A stretch of 64,000 nucleotides of DNA from JAIOTG01 sp964644045 (GCA_964644045.1 CAZXUK010000002.1:13542-77541), one strand, 5' to 3'; positions 8,958 to 18,028 are shown, numbered from the stretch's first letter. Notes: generated by a model not told the origin, from the letters alone. Translations and numbers: made by a program.

Positions 8958-8960
8958 CTT

Positions 8961-9464
8961 ATGAAAAAAATTATTAAACATTCCAAAAGTAGTGAAGAAG
9001 GTTTTACCTTGATCGAATTATTGGTAGTTATCGCCATTATCGGTTTATTGGCTACTATGTCTGTAGTGGCCTTAAGCAGCGCTCGGGAAAAGGCCCGGGA
9101 TTCCAGAAGAATGTCCGATATTAAGCAGGTGCAAACCGCTTTAGAGATGTATTATTCCTCATCCAGTACTTATCCTGTTGAGAATTCGGGGGCGGCTTTG
9201 AACACCGTGGACTTAGGGGAATATATGGATAGTGTTCCTCACAATCCCACTCCGGCCGATGACGGTGATTGTAATATAAATAGTCAGGCGGATTATGGTT
9301 ATTATTCAGACAATGGTTCCGATTATGTTATAATGTATTGTGTAGGAAGCGAGGTTGCCGACTTGGAGGCCGGTACCCATTGTGCCACCCCAGATAGTAT
9401 TTCTGATTCTGATAAAGAAAGTGCGAGTCTTTGTGATGATTTTAGTAGTTGGCCAACTCAATAA
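8961..9464 (+). CDS. pilA: major type IV pilin (PilA/PilE-like)
   Basis: This is the structural pilus subunit. The 167-residue prepilin has a 14-residue basic leader ending EEG, then FTLIELLVVIAIIGLLA with Glu at +5, the canonical class III signal cut by PilD. The mature protein (153 residues) has the long N-terminal helix, an SREKARDSRR-type segment and a C-terminal domain rich in Ser/Asp/Tyr. Four cysteines there probably form two disulfides. Its own promoter, leader hairpin, perfect ribosome site and strong terminator indicate high, separate expression. Confidence 0.96.
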   Translation: MKKIIKHSKSSEEGFTLIELLVVIAIIGLLATMSVVALSSAREKARDSRRMSDIKQVQTALEMYYSSSSTYPVENSGAALNTVDLGEYMDSVPHNPTPADDGDCNINSQADYGYYSDNGSDYVIMYCVGSEVADLEAGTHCATPDSISDSDKESASLCDDFSSWPTQ

Positions 9465-9498
9465 CAATAAAACTATTCTTGGTTTTTTAAGACAAATT

Positions 9499-9532
9499 CT
9501 CCCCAAGCTCGTAAAGGGCTTGGGGAGTTTTT
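9499..9532 (+). terminator. terminator of major pilin gene
   Basis: Perfect 10-bp stem CTCCCCAAGC / GCTTGGGGAG with a 9-base loop, followed by TTTTT. Confidence 0.92.
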
Positions 9533-9567
9533 ATAGAAACCATTGTTTTTAATTAAAGAATCTATGT

Positions 9568-9573
9568 TATAAT
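9568..9573 (+). promoter_or_regulatory. -10 element giving a likely leaderless mRNA
   Basis: TATAAT, preceded by TGT (extended -10, TATGTTATAAT), ends 6 nt before the ATG at 9580, so transcription would start at or next to the start codon. The -35 is weak (TTGTTT, 19 bp away). The pilT gene has the same arrangement. Confidence 0.55.
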
Positions 9574-9579
9574 AGGATT

Positions 9580-11571
9580 ATGATTTGCCGGCAGAGCAAA
9601 AAAATCGCGGAGGTTTTAACGGGGATGATTGTTTTTTTTCTTCCTCTTCTTTTTTCTTGGCATCTTTTCAGTTTTAACGCTTTTACCCTCCCCAAGATGG
9701 TTTTTTTCCGCGTTTTTCTTTTATTGGCCCTTTTTTTCTTTCTGTTTTTTGTCCTGAATTGCGGGCGGAAAATTGTTTGGGATGGAAAAATATTGTTTTT
9801 AATCCTTTTTTTGGTTCTATCTTTGGGCCTTTCCGCTTTTTTTTCCGTTTCCCCGGATTTGGCCTTTTTGGGTCGCTATTCCCGCCAGCAGGGCTTTTAC
9901 TCTTTTTTAAGTTATTTATTGTTTTTTCTTTTATTGATCTTTTTGTTTAAAGACAGTGTTCGGATCAAAAAGAGCATTTATTTAATAATTACCTCCTCTG
10001 TTTTAGTTTCTTTGTATGCCTGGGCGCAGTATTTGGGTTTGGATCCCTTGTCCTGGAGCGAGTCCCCCCGGGGAGGAAGGGTTTTTTCCGGCCTGGGACA
10101 ACCCAATTTTTTGGGGCATTTTTTGGCCATGGTTATTCCCTTGAGTGTTTATGCTTTTTTGTTTTTGGTTCGTAAACTCAAGTTTAAAATCGTTTTATTG
10201 GCGAGCTTGCTTCTCCAGTTTTATGTTTTGTTCTTGACTTTAAGCCGTTCCGCCTGGCTGGCTTTGGGCCTGGGCGCTTGCGTCGGAGCGATCCTGTTTT
10301 TAATATTAACAAAAAAGAAGAGAATCTTATTTTTCTTGTTAATTTTATTAATGGTTTTTAGTTTAACTGTCTTGGTTTTTGTTAAGACTCCGCAAGAGAA
10401 ATTGTCCGGGGATAATTTTTTTTCTCAACAATTTCCCCAAAGAGTTTTAAATTTAACCAATTTTCAACAGGGCTCGGGAAAAATGAGAGTTTATTATTGG
10501 AGCGCGGCTTGGCGGGAGTTTAAAAGCGCGGAGTTAAAAAGAAAAATATTGGGGTATGGCCCCGATACCCTGGATAAAATTTTTGCTAAGCATTATGATC
10601 GCGACTGGGGAGTTCAGGAAAGTATTAATACTTATCCCAATCGAGCGCACAATTTGTTCTTTGACATCATTCTTCATTTCGGGCTTTTGGGATTCTTGGC
10701 TTTTACGGCTTTTATTCTTTATATACTTTATGGTTGTTTTAATTATTTAAAAGGGCGCGCAGAAGAGAAAGGGGAAGATTTTTGGTTGGTTTTCTTTTTA
10801 TTAATTTCTTTGTCCGTTTATTTTTTTAACAATTTATTCAGTTTTTCCAGTGTTACCACTTATGTGTATTTTTATTTGTTTCTGGCCTTTTTATTCATTT
10901 TGAGTTATAATTTAAATTCCAAAGTGGAAAAAAACGAAATAAGAGTTAAAACCTCTCCTTTTTTGCGGTTTTTATTGTTGTTTTTCATATTTTTGTCTTT
11001 TTCCGTTTTTATATTTTTTTATAATTTCAATTTGGTGCGAGCGGATTTTTATTATTTTCAGGCCCGCCAAGAAGATAATTGCTCCCGTGTTCTTAACAAC
11101 ATTAAAAGGAGTTTAAGTTTAAACTCGGGGAGCAGGTTTTATAAAAAAGAGTATTTAAGGCATGGCCTGAATTGTTATCATAATTTTAAAAGCCGGAAAC
11201 AGCGGGAACAAATAAGAGAAAATTTGCTTTATCAGATAAACTCTTTAAAGAAAGAGAATTGGGATTATGAATTCAAACTTTTCGCGGGGCGAGTGTATTC
11301 TCTTTTAAGTCGAGAAGACCCTCATTATTATCCTCGGGCCGAGTTAATTTATCAAGAACTTATTGATTTTAATTCTTTTATGATCACTCCGTATAAGGAA
11401 TTAGCTAAATTAAAATTACAGCAAAGCAAGCCATTTGAGGCCCTGAAGTATATTCGGCGGGGCTTGGTTGTAATGCCTTCTACTAAGAACAAGGACCTAA
11501 ATAAAGAACACAGAGAAGAGGTTGAAAAAGAGAAAAAGGAATTCCGGAATTTATTAAAATTGGCAAAATAA
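9580..11571 (+). CDS. O-antigen ligase/polymerase-like membrane protein
   Basis: The 663-residue product has about 10-12 transmembrane helices. A long extracytoplasmic loop holds the Wzy/WaaL-type region, including GQPNFLGHFLAM, TLSRSAWLALGLGA and YPNRAHNLFFDI; the RAHN motif is typical of O-antigen ligases. The C-terminal about 170 residues are soluble and helical with TPR-like repeats. Family members move lipid-linked glycans to lipid A or, as PglL/TfpW types, to pilins. Its place directly after the pilin and before prepilin peptidase favours a pilin glycosylation role. No Shine-Dalgarno is present. Confidence 0.85.
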   Translation: MICRQSKKIAEVLTGMIVFFLPLLFSWHLFSFNAFTLPKMVFFRVFLLLALFFFLFFVLNCGRKIVWDGKILFLILFLVLSLGLSAFFSVSPDLAFLGRYSRQQGFYSFLSYLLFFLLLIFLFKDSVRIKKSIYLIITSSVLVSLYAWAQYLGLDPLSWSESPRGGRVFSGLGQPNFLGHFLAMVIPLSVYAFLFLVRKLKFKIVLLASLLLQFYVLFLTLSRSAWLALGLGACVGAILFLILTKKKRILFFLLILLMVFSLTVLVFVKTPQEKLSGDNFFSQQFPQRVLNLTNFQQGSGKMRVYYWSAAWREFKSAELKRKILGYGPDTLDKIFAKHYDRDWGVQESINTYPNRAHNLFFDIILHFGLLGFLAFTAFILYILYGCFNYLKGRAEEKGEDFWLVFFLLISLSVYFFNNLFSFSSVTTYVYFYLFLAFLFILSYNLNSKVEKNEIRVKTSPFLRFLLLFFIFLSFSVFIFFYNFNLVRADFYYFQARQEDNCSRVLNNIKRSLSLNSGSRFYKKEYLRHGLNCYHNFKSRKQREQIRENLLYQINSLKKENWDYEFKLFAGRVYSLLSREDPHYYPRAELIYQELIDFNSFMITPYKELAKLKLQQSKPFEALKYIRRGLVVMPSTKNKDLNKEHREEVEKEKKEFRNLLKLAK

Positions 11572-11654
11572 TTTGTTTTTTAGAAACATGTTATACTTCT
11601 TGATTTTAGAAAAAAATAAATTTTATAAAATCAAAAAATAATATTAACTAAAAA

Positions 11655-11682
11655 TTGTCAAATTTTTCTATAAAGATATAAA
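11655..11682 (+). promoter_or_regulatory. promoter of pilD
   Basis: TTGTCA (11655-11660), 16 bp, TATAAA (11677-11682), 14 nt before the ATG at 11697. Confidence 0.45.
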
Positions 11683-11696
11683 AACAAATTAAATTT

Positions 11697-12464
11697 ATGT
11701 TTTACTTAAATTTGATATTCGTATTTATTTTCGGGCTTGTAGTCGGGAGTTTTCTGAATTGTTTAATTTGGCGTCTGCGAACCGAAGAAGGCTTGAGCGG
11801 ACGTTCTCGTTGCCCTTTGTGCGGACGGAAAATATCTTGGTATGACAATCTTCCGCTTCTAAGTTTTTTGTTTTTAAAAGGACGTTGTCGCCATTGCGGA
11901 GGAAGAATCTCTTGGCAGTATCCGGCTGTGGAGCTGGCCACCGGGAGTTTGTTTTTATTGGTTTTTTATTTGAATATCGCGGGCGGAGAGATGGATTATT
12001 TGGGGCTGGTTCGGAATTGGTTTGTGGTGGCGGTTTTAATGGTGGTTTTTGTTTATGATTTGCGTTTTTACCTTATTTTGGACAAAGTAATGATCCCTTC
12101 CATCTTGGCGGTATTGGTATTGAATATTTTTTGGGGGGTAGGGTGGCAGGATCTGCTTGTTTCTGCTATAATAGGAATAGGTTTTTTCTTGATTCAATTT
12201 TTGGTTTCCCGGGGCCGGTGGATAGGAGGAGGAGATATCAGATTGGGTCTTTTTATGGGAGTGGCTTTGGGATATTGGGATTTACTGATTTTGGCTATTT
12301 TTTTGGCTTATTTTATAGGTTCGCTTATAGGTATATTTTTAATAATTTTTAGCAAAAAAAAGTGGGATTCTCAGGTTCCTTTGGGGGTATTTTTGGCTAC
12401 CGGCACTCTTTTGGCTTTGCTTTGGGGCCCTTTTTTAATAGATTGGTATTTGGGCTTGTTTTAA
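11697..12464 (+). CDS. pilD: prepilin peptidase / N-methyltransferase PilD
   Basis: PilD cleaves prepilin leaders and N-methylates the new N-terminus. The 255-residue polytopic protein has the N-terminal methyltransferase domain with two zinc CxxC pairs (Cys39/42 and Cys64/67). The peptidase part has the two catalytic aspartates, Asp121 in VFVYDLRF and Asp180 in the GGGD motif. It therefore looks bifunctional and complete. It can process both pilins encoded upstream. Confidence 0.95.
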   Translation: MFYLNLIFVFIFGLVVGSFLNCLIWRLRTEEGLSGRSRCPLCGRKISWYDNLPLLSFLFLKGRCRHCGGRISWQYPAVELATGSLFLLVFYLNIAGGEMDYLGLVRNWFVVAVLMVVFVYDLRFYLILDKVMIPSILAVLVLNIFWGVGWQDLLVSAIIGIGFFLIQFLVSRGRWIGGGDIRLGLFMGVALGYWDLLILAIFLAYFIGSLIGIFLIIFSKKKWDSQVPLGVFLATGTLLALLWGPFLIDWYLGLF

Positions 12465-12467
12465 TGC

Positions 12468-12496
12468 TTGGCTAATTTTTTTAAATTTAGTATAAT
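12468..12496 (+). promoter_or_regulatory. ftsA promoter
   Basis: TTGGCT (12468-12473), 17 bp, TATAAT (12491-12496), 26 nt before the ATG. Confidence 0.55.
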
Positions 12497-12522
12497 ATTA
12501 ATATAAAATAATTTGTTTAATT

Positions 12523-13785
12523 ATGAAGGAAGATATTTTGGCCGCCTTAGATGTGGGTTCTCAAGAATCAAAGTTGGTTATTGCCCAGAGATCTTCGCAA
12601 GAAGAAGGCGGTAATATTAAAATTATCGGGGCCACTTCTCTGCCCACGGAGGGAATGAGCAAAGGTATGGTTAAAAGCATTGATGATGTGACTTCCACTA
12701 TTTCCGCTCTTTTAGAGAAAGGCGAACGTTTAACCGGTTTTCCCATTGAAAGTGTTTGGATGAGCGTAAACGACCCTTATATTAAATGTGAAATAAGCAA
12801 AGGAGTGGTGGCCATAGGTAAAAGCAACGGGGAAATTAGCCAAGATGATGTTAACAGAGCTATAGATGCGGCCGGAACCCTGTCCGTGCCGGTTAATTAT
12901 GAAATTCTTCATATAATTCCGATTAATTTTACCGTGGATAACCAAAAAGATATAAAAGATCCCCTGGGAATGAACGGGGTAAGATTGGAAGTGGAGGTTT
13001 TGATTGTGCAAGGAGCGAGCAGTCAAATAAAAAATTTCACCAAGGCGGTTTATCGAACCGATGTAGAGATAGACAATCTGGTTTTATCTCCCTTGGCTTT
13101 AGCAGAAGTGATTACCAGTAAAAAGCAGAGAGAGTTGGGGGTGGCGGTTGTGGATATCGGCGCCTCCACCACAAGTTTGGCTGTTTTTGAAGAGGAAAGA
13201 TTGATACATACTGCCGTATTGCCGGTGGGCTCTGAACATATAACCGCCGATTTGGCCATTGGATTAAGGTGTCCGATCAATTTGGCGGAAAGGATCAAAT
13301 TGGAATACGGACACAGCCAACCGGAAGAATTTTCCGCTAAAGATAAAATAGATATTACCGATCTGGTTAAAGAGGAAGAGGTAAACGATGAAATAAGCGA
13401 AATTTCTCAAAAATATTTGGCGGAAATAATTGAAGCCCGAGTAGAGGAAATTTTTAATATGGTGGATGAAGAATTTAAAAAAGCGGAACGTTCCGGAATG
13501 TTGCCGGCCGGAATTATTTTGGCCGGCGGGGCGGCCAAGTTGCCGGGAATAACTGAGGTAGCGAAAAGCAAATTGCGCCTGCCCGTGGCCGTGGGAGAAA
13601 TCAAAAATGTTGAAGTTATAATTGATAAAGTCAATGAGCCCCAGTTTTTGGCCGCGGTGGGCTTGATTTTATGGGGAGAAGCCGAGTCCGGCCCGGGAGA
13701 GAAAAATTTTATATATAAAGGAAAGGAAACTTTGGGCAAAACCGGAGAAAAAATTAAAAATCTTTTTTCCCGGATAATGCCTTAA
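12523..13785 (+). CDS. ftsA: cell division protein FtsA
   Basis: FtsA is the actin-like ATPase that anchors FtsZ filaments to the membrane. The 420-residue protein has phosphate-1 LDVGSQESK near the N-terminus, the FtsA-specific 1C/SHS2 region (about 85-165), phosphate-2 VVDIGASTTS, and the adenosine motif GIILAGGAAKLPG. A C-terminal amphipathic helix (GEKIKNLFSRIM) can insert in the membrane. It is followed by ftsZ, the usual partner. Confidence 0.95.
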   Translation: MKEDILAALDVGSQESKLVIAQRSSQEEGGNIKIIGATSLPTEGMSKGMVKSIDDVTSTISALLEKGERLTGFPIESVWMSVNDPYIKCEISKGVVAIGKSNGEISQDDVNRAIDAAGTLSVPVNYEILHIIPINFTVDNQKDIKDPLGMNGVRLEVEVLIVQGASSQIKNFTKAVYRTDVEIDNLVLSPLALAEVITSKKQRELGVAVVDIGASTTSLAVFEEERLIHTAVLPVGSEHITADLAIGLRCPINLAERIKLEYGHSQPEEFSAKDKIDITDLVKEEEVNDEISEISQKYLAEIIEARVEEIFNMVDEEFKKAERSGMLPAGIILAGGAAKLPGITEVAKSKLRLPVAVGEIKNVEVIIDKVNEPQFLAAVGLILWGEAESGPGEKNFIYKGKETLGKTGEKIKNLFSRIMP

Positions 13786-13811
13786 AAGTTTTAGTTTTTT
13801 AGTTTTTGGGG

Positions 13812-13840
13812 TTGATATTTTTTTTACTATCATATATTAT
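13812..13840 (+). promoter_or_regulatory. ftsZ promoter
   Basis: TTGATA (13812-13817), 17 bp, TATTAT (13835-13840), 32 nt before ftsZ. Confidence 0.5.
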
Positions 13841-13872
13841 AAAAAGAACTTAGTTAATTAAATTTTTATTTT

Positions 13873-15141
13873 ATGGGAGAAGTAAAACCAAATGCTGAAA
13901 CTTTTGCCAAAATTAAAGTAGTGGGAGTAGGCGGAAGTGGCGGTAATGCGGTTAATCGAATGGTGGAGAAAGGAATTAAAGGAGTGGAATTTGTGGCTAT
14001 TAATACCGATGTTCAAGCTCTGCATTACAATAAAGCTAATGAAAAAATTCATATAGGCAAAACCGTAACCAAAGGTTTGGGTGCCGGGATGAATCCGGAA
14101 TTGGGAAAAGCTTCGGCCGAGGAAGCTCAAAATGAAATTCGAGACGTGTTAAAAGACTCTGATATGGTTTTTATTACTTGCGGTTTGGGGGGAGGAACCG
14201 GAACCGGAGCTTCCCCGATGGTAGCGGAGATAGCCAAGGATTTGGGCGCTTTGACCGTAGGAGTAATTACTCGCCCTTTTGCTTTTGAAGGAGGCCAAAG
14301 AAAAAAGATCGGAGAAAGGGGTTTTTCCGAATTAGCCGACAAGGTGGATACTATTATCACCATATCCAATGATAAGCTTTTGCAGGTAATTGAGAAAGAT
14401 ACTTCTTTATTAGAAGCGTTTATAGTGGCGGATGATATTTTGCGTCAGGGAGTACAGGGGATTGCCGAGGTAATCACTATGCCCGGGATAGTAAATGCTG
14501 ATTTTGCCGATGTAAGGACGGTTATGAATAGTGCCGGATCCGCTTTGATGGGTATCGGAGAATCCGGAGGGGAAAATCGCGCAGTAGAAGCGGCCAAAGC
14601 CGCTATTAGCTCTCCTCTTTTGGATATGTCTATTGAGGGAGCCCAAGGGGTGGTTTTTACTATTTCCGGAGGCCCCAGTTTAAGCATGAACGAAGTGAAT
14701 GAAGCGGCTAAAATTATTACCGCTTCCGCAGATGAGGAAGCTACGGTTATTTTTGGAGCGGTTATAGACGAGAATTTAAAGGATGAGGTAAAAATAACCG
14801 TTATAGCTACCGGCTTTGATAACAACAACAAGCCGAGTGAAAAAACTGAAGGCGTTTATACTCCCAGTAATTTCATAGAAGAAGAACAGAAGAAAGATTT
14901 AATGTCTTCTTCTTCGGAAGAAAATACTTCTTCTCATAACAAGGAGACTTGGAAAGAGGCGGACAAATCAGACAAGTCAAAGGAAAAAGAAGAAAAGAAA
15001 TTAAATAAGAAGAAAAATGATCGCGTGTTCTCCTCTGTAGAAGAAGCTCAATCACAGCCGGCGGCGGAAGAAAAGAAGAATGACGAAGAAGAGGATGATG
15101 AATTAAGCGTACCCGCTTTTATTAGAAAAAAGATGAAATAA
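13873..15141 (+). CDS. ftsZ: cell division GTPase FtsZ
   Basis: FtsZ is a tubulin homologue that forms the division ring. In the 422-residue product the GTP-binding domain carries GVGGSGGNAVNRM near the N-terminus and the tubulin signature GGGTGTGASP. The T7 loop NADFADVRT supplies the catalytic Asp. A long, highly charged linker (about 325-405) precedes the conserved C-terminal peptide ELSVPAFIRKKMK, which binds FtsA and other partners. It is complete, and a terminator follows. Confidence 0.98.
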   Translation: MGEVKPNAETFAKIKVVGVGGSGGNAVNRMVEKGIKGVEFVAINTDVQALHYNKANEKIHIGKTVTKGLGAGMNPELGKASAEEAQNEIRDVLKDSDMVFITCGLGGGTGTGASPMVAEIAKDLGALTVGVITRPFAFEGGQRKKIGERGFSELADKVDTIITISNDKLLQVIEKDTSLLEAFIVADDILRQGVQGIAEVITMPGIVNADFADVRTVMNSAGSALMGIGESGGENRAVEAAKAAISSPLLDMSIEGAQGVVFTISGGPSLSMNEVNEAAKIITASADEEATVIFGAVIDENLKDEVKITVIATGFDNNNKPSEKTEGVYTPSNFIEEEQKKDLMSSSSEENTSSHNKETWKEADKSDKSKEKEEKKLNKKKNDRVFSSVEEAQSQPAAEEKKNDEEEDDELSVPAFIRKKMK

Positions 15142-15171
15142 ATTTTTGTTAGAAGCATTATTGTTTCATAG

Positions 15172-15201
15172 AGCTTCTCCTTAACCGGGGAAGCTTTTTT
15201 A
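15172..15201 (+). terminator. terminator after ftsZ
   Basis: AGCTTCTCC / GGGGAAGCT stem (with one G-T pair) and a six-base T run. Confidence 0.8.
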
Positions 15202-15287
15202 GTTTTCCACAAAGATTTTTATTCTCTTCCGTTTTTTTAGGGTCAGAATTACAGAAAATCCCCAAAAATAGCGATATTAGGAGGGTA

Positions 15288-15316
15288 TTGGAACATAAAA
15301 AAAATTGTGCTATAAT
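15288..15316 (+). promoter_or_regulatory. promoter of nrdR-nrdD operon
   Basis: TTGGAA (15288-15293), 17 bp, TATAAT (15311-15316), 68 nt before nrdR. The two NrdR-box-like sites lie just downstream. Confidence 0.6.
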
Positions 15317-15322
15317 GAAAAT

Positions 15323-15338
15323 AATCAATATATGGCAA
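15323..15338 (+). promoter_or_regulatory. NrdR-box-like site 1
   Basis: AATCAATATATGGCAA matches the left and central part of the NrdR box (consensus close to ACACWATATATWGTGT). It is weaker than site 2. The start-to-start distance to site 2 is 33 bp, about three helical turns. Confidence 0.4.
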
Positions 15339-15355
15339 TTAAAAATAGTAGAATA

Positions 15356-15371
15356 GCACAATATATAGTTT
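15356..15371 (+). promoter_or_regulatory. NrdR-box-like site 2
   Basis: GCACAATATATAGTTT agrees with the NrdR box consensus at about 14 of 16 positions. It lies between the promoter and the nrdR start, as expected for autoregulated repression of the reductase operon. Confidence 0.55.
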
Positions 15372-15384
15372 TTAAAAATTTTTT

Positions 15385-15876
15385 ATGAAATGTCCTATTT
15401 GTTATCATCCTGATACCAAAGTTATTAATTCTCGTTCCGCCGGCGACGGTCTATCCGTGCGCAGACGCAGAGAGTGTTCCAAGTGTTTTTTTCGTTTTTC
15501 CACTTATGAAGAGATTGAAATTTTGGATTTAATGGTGGTTAAGCAAAATGGAAATAAGGAATCTTATAATAGGGACAAATTGATCAAGGGCTTGGAGAAA
15601 TCCTTGGAAAAAAGACCCGTAAGCAAGGATAAATTTAAAAAGTTGATTCATTGCATTGAAAAGGATATTCAAAAAAAAGAGAAAACCGAAATAGATTCCA
15701 GTTTTATCGGAGAGGCGGTTATGAAACATTTAAAAAGAATGGACAAAGTGGCTTATATTCGTTTTGCTTCCGTTTATGAATCTTTTAAAGACGCTCAGGC
15801 CTTTAAAGAAGAGCTTAATAAAATTTTAAAAACCAAGAAAACCAAGAAAAAAGATTTAAATAAAAATAAAAAATAG
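15385..15876 (+). CDS. nrdR: transcriptional repressor NrdR
   Basis: NrdR represses ribonucleotide reductase genes when dATP is high. The 163-residue protein has the N-terminal zinc ribbon (CPIC and CSKC with the RRRRECSKC-like segment) and a central ATP-cone starting VVKQNGNKESYNRDKL, followed by a Lys-rich tail. It is directly upstream of nrdD, 21 nt away. NrdR-box-like sites precede it. Confidence 0.96.
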   Translation: MKCPICYHPDTKVINSRSAGDGLSVRRRRECSKCFFRFSTYEEIEILDLMVVKQNGNKESYNRDKLIKGLEKSLEKRPVSKDKFKKLIHCIEKDIQKKEKTEIDSSFIGEAVMKHLKRMDKVAYIRFASVYESFKDAQAFKEELNKILKTKKTKKKDLNKNKK

Positions 15877-15897
15877 AAAATTATAATTAATTTCCCC

Positions 15898-17982
15898 ATG
15901 CTTATGTTTAGAGAGCAAAAAGAGAGCTTTATCACCCAAATAAGGAAACGATCCGGAGAAATTGTTTCTTTTGAGCAAGAAAAAATAACCAGGGCCATTG
16001 AAGCGGCCGCCCGAGCCGCAGAAGTGGAAGAGAAGAATTTGGCCCAAAAGTTAAGCGATCAAGTCAAAGAAGAGATCAATAAAAAATTTCATTCCCGCAG
16101 TATTCCGGCGGTAGAAGAAATTCAGGATATAGTGGAAGAAGTTTTGATTCGGAACGATCGAATTAAAATGGCCCGGGCTTATATAATTTATCGGGAGCAA
16201 CACAGGCAAATCAGGGACATAAACAAAACCACCAACGAGGAGAAATTAATGGAAGATTATTTGGGCAAGGCGGATTGGCGTTTGCGAGAGAATAGCAATA
16301 TGAGTTTTTCCGTCCAGGGTTTAAATAATTATTTGGCTTCTTCCATATCGGCTAAATATTGGTTGAATAAGCTCTATCCCCAGCAGATCAGGGACGCTCA
16401 TACCGAAGGAGATTTTCATATTCATGATTTGGGAATGTTAGCGCCTTATTGTTGCGGTTGGGACTTAAAAGATTTGTTAATCAGGGGTTTTGGCGGAATT
16501 AATGAGAAAGTTCAAAGTAAGCCGGCCAAGCATTTCCGGAGCGTTTTAGGACAAGTTATTAATTTTCTTTATACCCTTCAAGGAGAAGCGGCCGGCGCTC
16601 AAGCTTTCGCCAATTTTGATACTTACTTAGCACCTTTCATTCGTTATGACGGGCTATCTTATTCCGAAGTTAAGCAATGTCTTCAGGAATTCATGTTTAA
16701 TATTAATATCCCCACTCGAGTGGGTTTTCAGACTCCTTTTACCAATGTTACCTTGGATGTGGTTGTGAGCAAAACAATGGGAGAAGAGAATGTTATTTAC
16801 GGAGGAAAAATAGCCGGGGATAAGTATAAAGATTTTCAAGAAGAGATGGATGTTTTTAATAAGGCCTTTGCCGAAGTAATGATAGAGGGGGATGCCACCG
16901 GGCGCCCCTTTGCTTTTCCTATTCCCACTTATAATCTGGGTAAAAATTTTGATTGGAATAGGGACTCTTTAAAAAATATGTGGGAGATGACCGCCAAATA
17001 TGGAATTCCTTATTTTTCCAATTTTATTAATTCTGATATGGATATTGATGATGCCCGTAGTATGTGTTGCCGACTGCGTTTGGATAATCGGGAGTTGCGC
17101 AAAAGAGGAGGAGGATTATTCGGTGCCAATCCTTTGACCGGCAGCTTGGGGGTAGTTACCATTAATATGGCTCGAATTGGATATTTGGCCAAGGATAAAC
17201 AGGATTACAAAAAGCGGGTTTTGGAATTAATGGAATTGGCCAAAAAGAGTTTGGAGATAAAAAGAAAAGTGGTGGAAGAGTTTTCGGAGAAAGGGTTATA
17301 TCCTTATTCCGCTTATTATTTGTCGGACATAAAGAAAAAATTCGATTCTTATTGGCGAAATCATTTTAATACTATTGGTATTAATGCCATGAATGAATCC
17401 GTGGTAAATTTCTTAGGTGAAGATTTGAGCAGTGATAAATCTCGAAAATTCGCGGTTGAAATATTGGATTTAATGCGGGAAAAATTAATGGATTATCAGA
17501 ACGAAACCAACAACCTTTATAATTTAGAGGCCTCTCCGGCAGAAGGAGCTACCTTTCGTTTTGCTAAAAAAGACAAAGAGCTTTATCCGGGTATAAGAGT
17601 GGCCAATGAAGAGGCCTATCAGGAAAACAGGGCCGATCCTTATTATACCAATTCTTCCCAGCTACCCGTCGATCTTACCGATGATTTATTTGAGGCCTTG
17701 GATCTGCAAGATGAGCTTCAAACCAAATACACCGGAGGAACGGTTTTGCACGGCTTTTTGGGGGAAAGAATAAATAATCCAGAGGCCTGTAAACTTTTGG
17801 TCAAAAAGATTGCCGAGAATTACAAATTGCCTTATTTTACCATTACACCCACTTTTTCTATATGTCCCATTCATGGTTATATTCCCGGAGAACACAAATA
17901 TTGTCCCAAATGCGATGCCGAGAGAGGCATTGATTCTGAGGAAGAAAAAGTGGAAGTGCCTGTGAAGAACAAAGAATCATAA
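15898..17982 (+). CDS. nrdD: anaerobic (class III) ribonucleoside-triphosphate reductase, large part without glycyl-radical domain
   Basis: NrdD reduces ribonucleotides to deoxyribonucleotides without oxygen, using a glycyl radical. The 694-residue product has an N-terminal ATP-cone (about 10-105) for allosteric control and the ten-stranded barrel domain with FHIHDLGMLAPYCCGWD and the conserved NLYNLEASPAEG region. The zinc site CPIHGYIPGEHKYCPKC is near its end. The protein then stops in a Glu/Lys-rich linker and lacks the glycyl-radical motif. That domain is encoded by the next small ORF (18044-18184). An alternative start is the ATG at 15904. Confidence 0.93.
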   Translation: MLMFREQKESFITQIRKRSGEIVSFEQEKITRAIEAAARAAEVEEKNLAQKLSDQVKEEINKKFHSRSIPAVEEIQDIVEEVLIRNDRIKMARAYIIYREQHRQIRDINKTTNEEKLMEDYLGKADWRLRENSNMSFSVQGLNNYLASSISAKYWLNKLYPQQIRDAHTEGDFHIHDLGMLAPYCCGWDLKDLLIRGFGGINEKVQSKPAKHFRSVLGQVINFLYTLQGEAAGAQAFANFDTYLAPFIRYDGLSYSEVKQCLQEFMFNINIPTRVGFQTPFTNVTLDVVVSKTMGEENVIYGGKIAGDKYKDFQEEMDVFNKAFAEVMIEGDATGRPFAFPIPTYNLGKNFDWNRDSLKNMWEMTAKYGIPYFSNFINSDMDIDDARSMCCRLRLDNRELRKRGGGLFGANPLTGSLGVVTINMARIGYLAKDKQDYKKRVLELMELAKKSLEIKRKVVEEFSEKGLYPYSAYYLSDIKKKFDSYWRNHFNTIGINAMNESVVNFLGEDLSSDKSRKFAVEILDLMREKLMDYQNETNNLYNLEASPAEGATFRFAKKDKELYPGIRVANEEAYQENRADPYYTNSSQLPVDLTDDLFEALDLQDELQTKYTGGTVLHGFLGERINNPEACKLLVKKIAENYKLPYFTITPTFSICPIHGYIPGEHKYCPKCDAERGIDSEEEKVEVPVKNKES

Positions 17983-18001
17983 TAATTTTTTAATAATTTT
18001 T

Positions 18002-18028
18002 ATTTGATTAGTTTAAAATTGATCAAAT
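18002..18028 (+). other. small inverted repeat between nrdD parts
   Basis: ATTTGAT (18002-18008) and ATCAAAT (18022-18028) can form a 7-bp AT-rich hairpin in the 61-nt gap between the two NrdD polypeptide genes. There is no T run, so it is unlikely to be a terminator. Confidence 0.35.
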
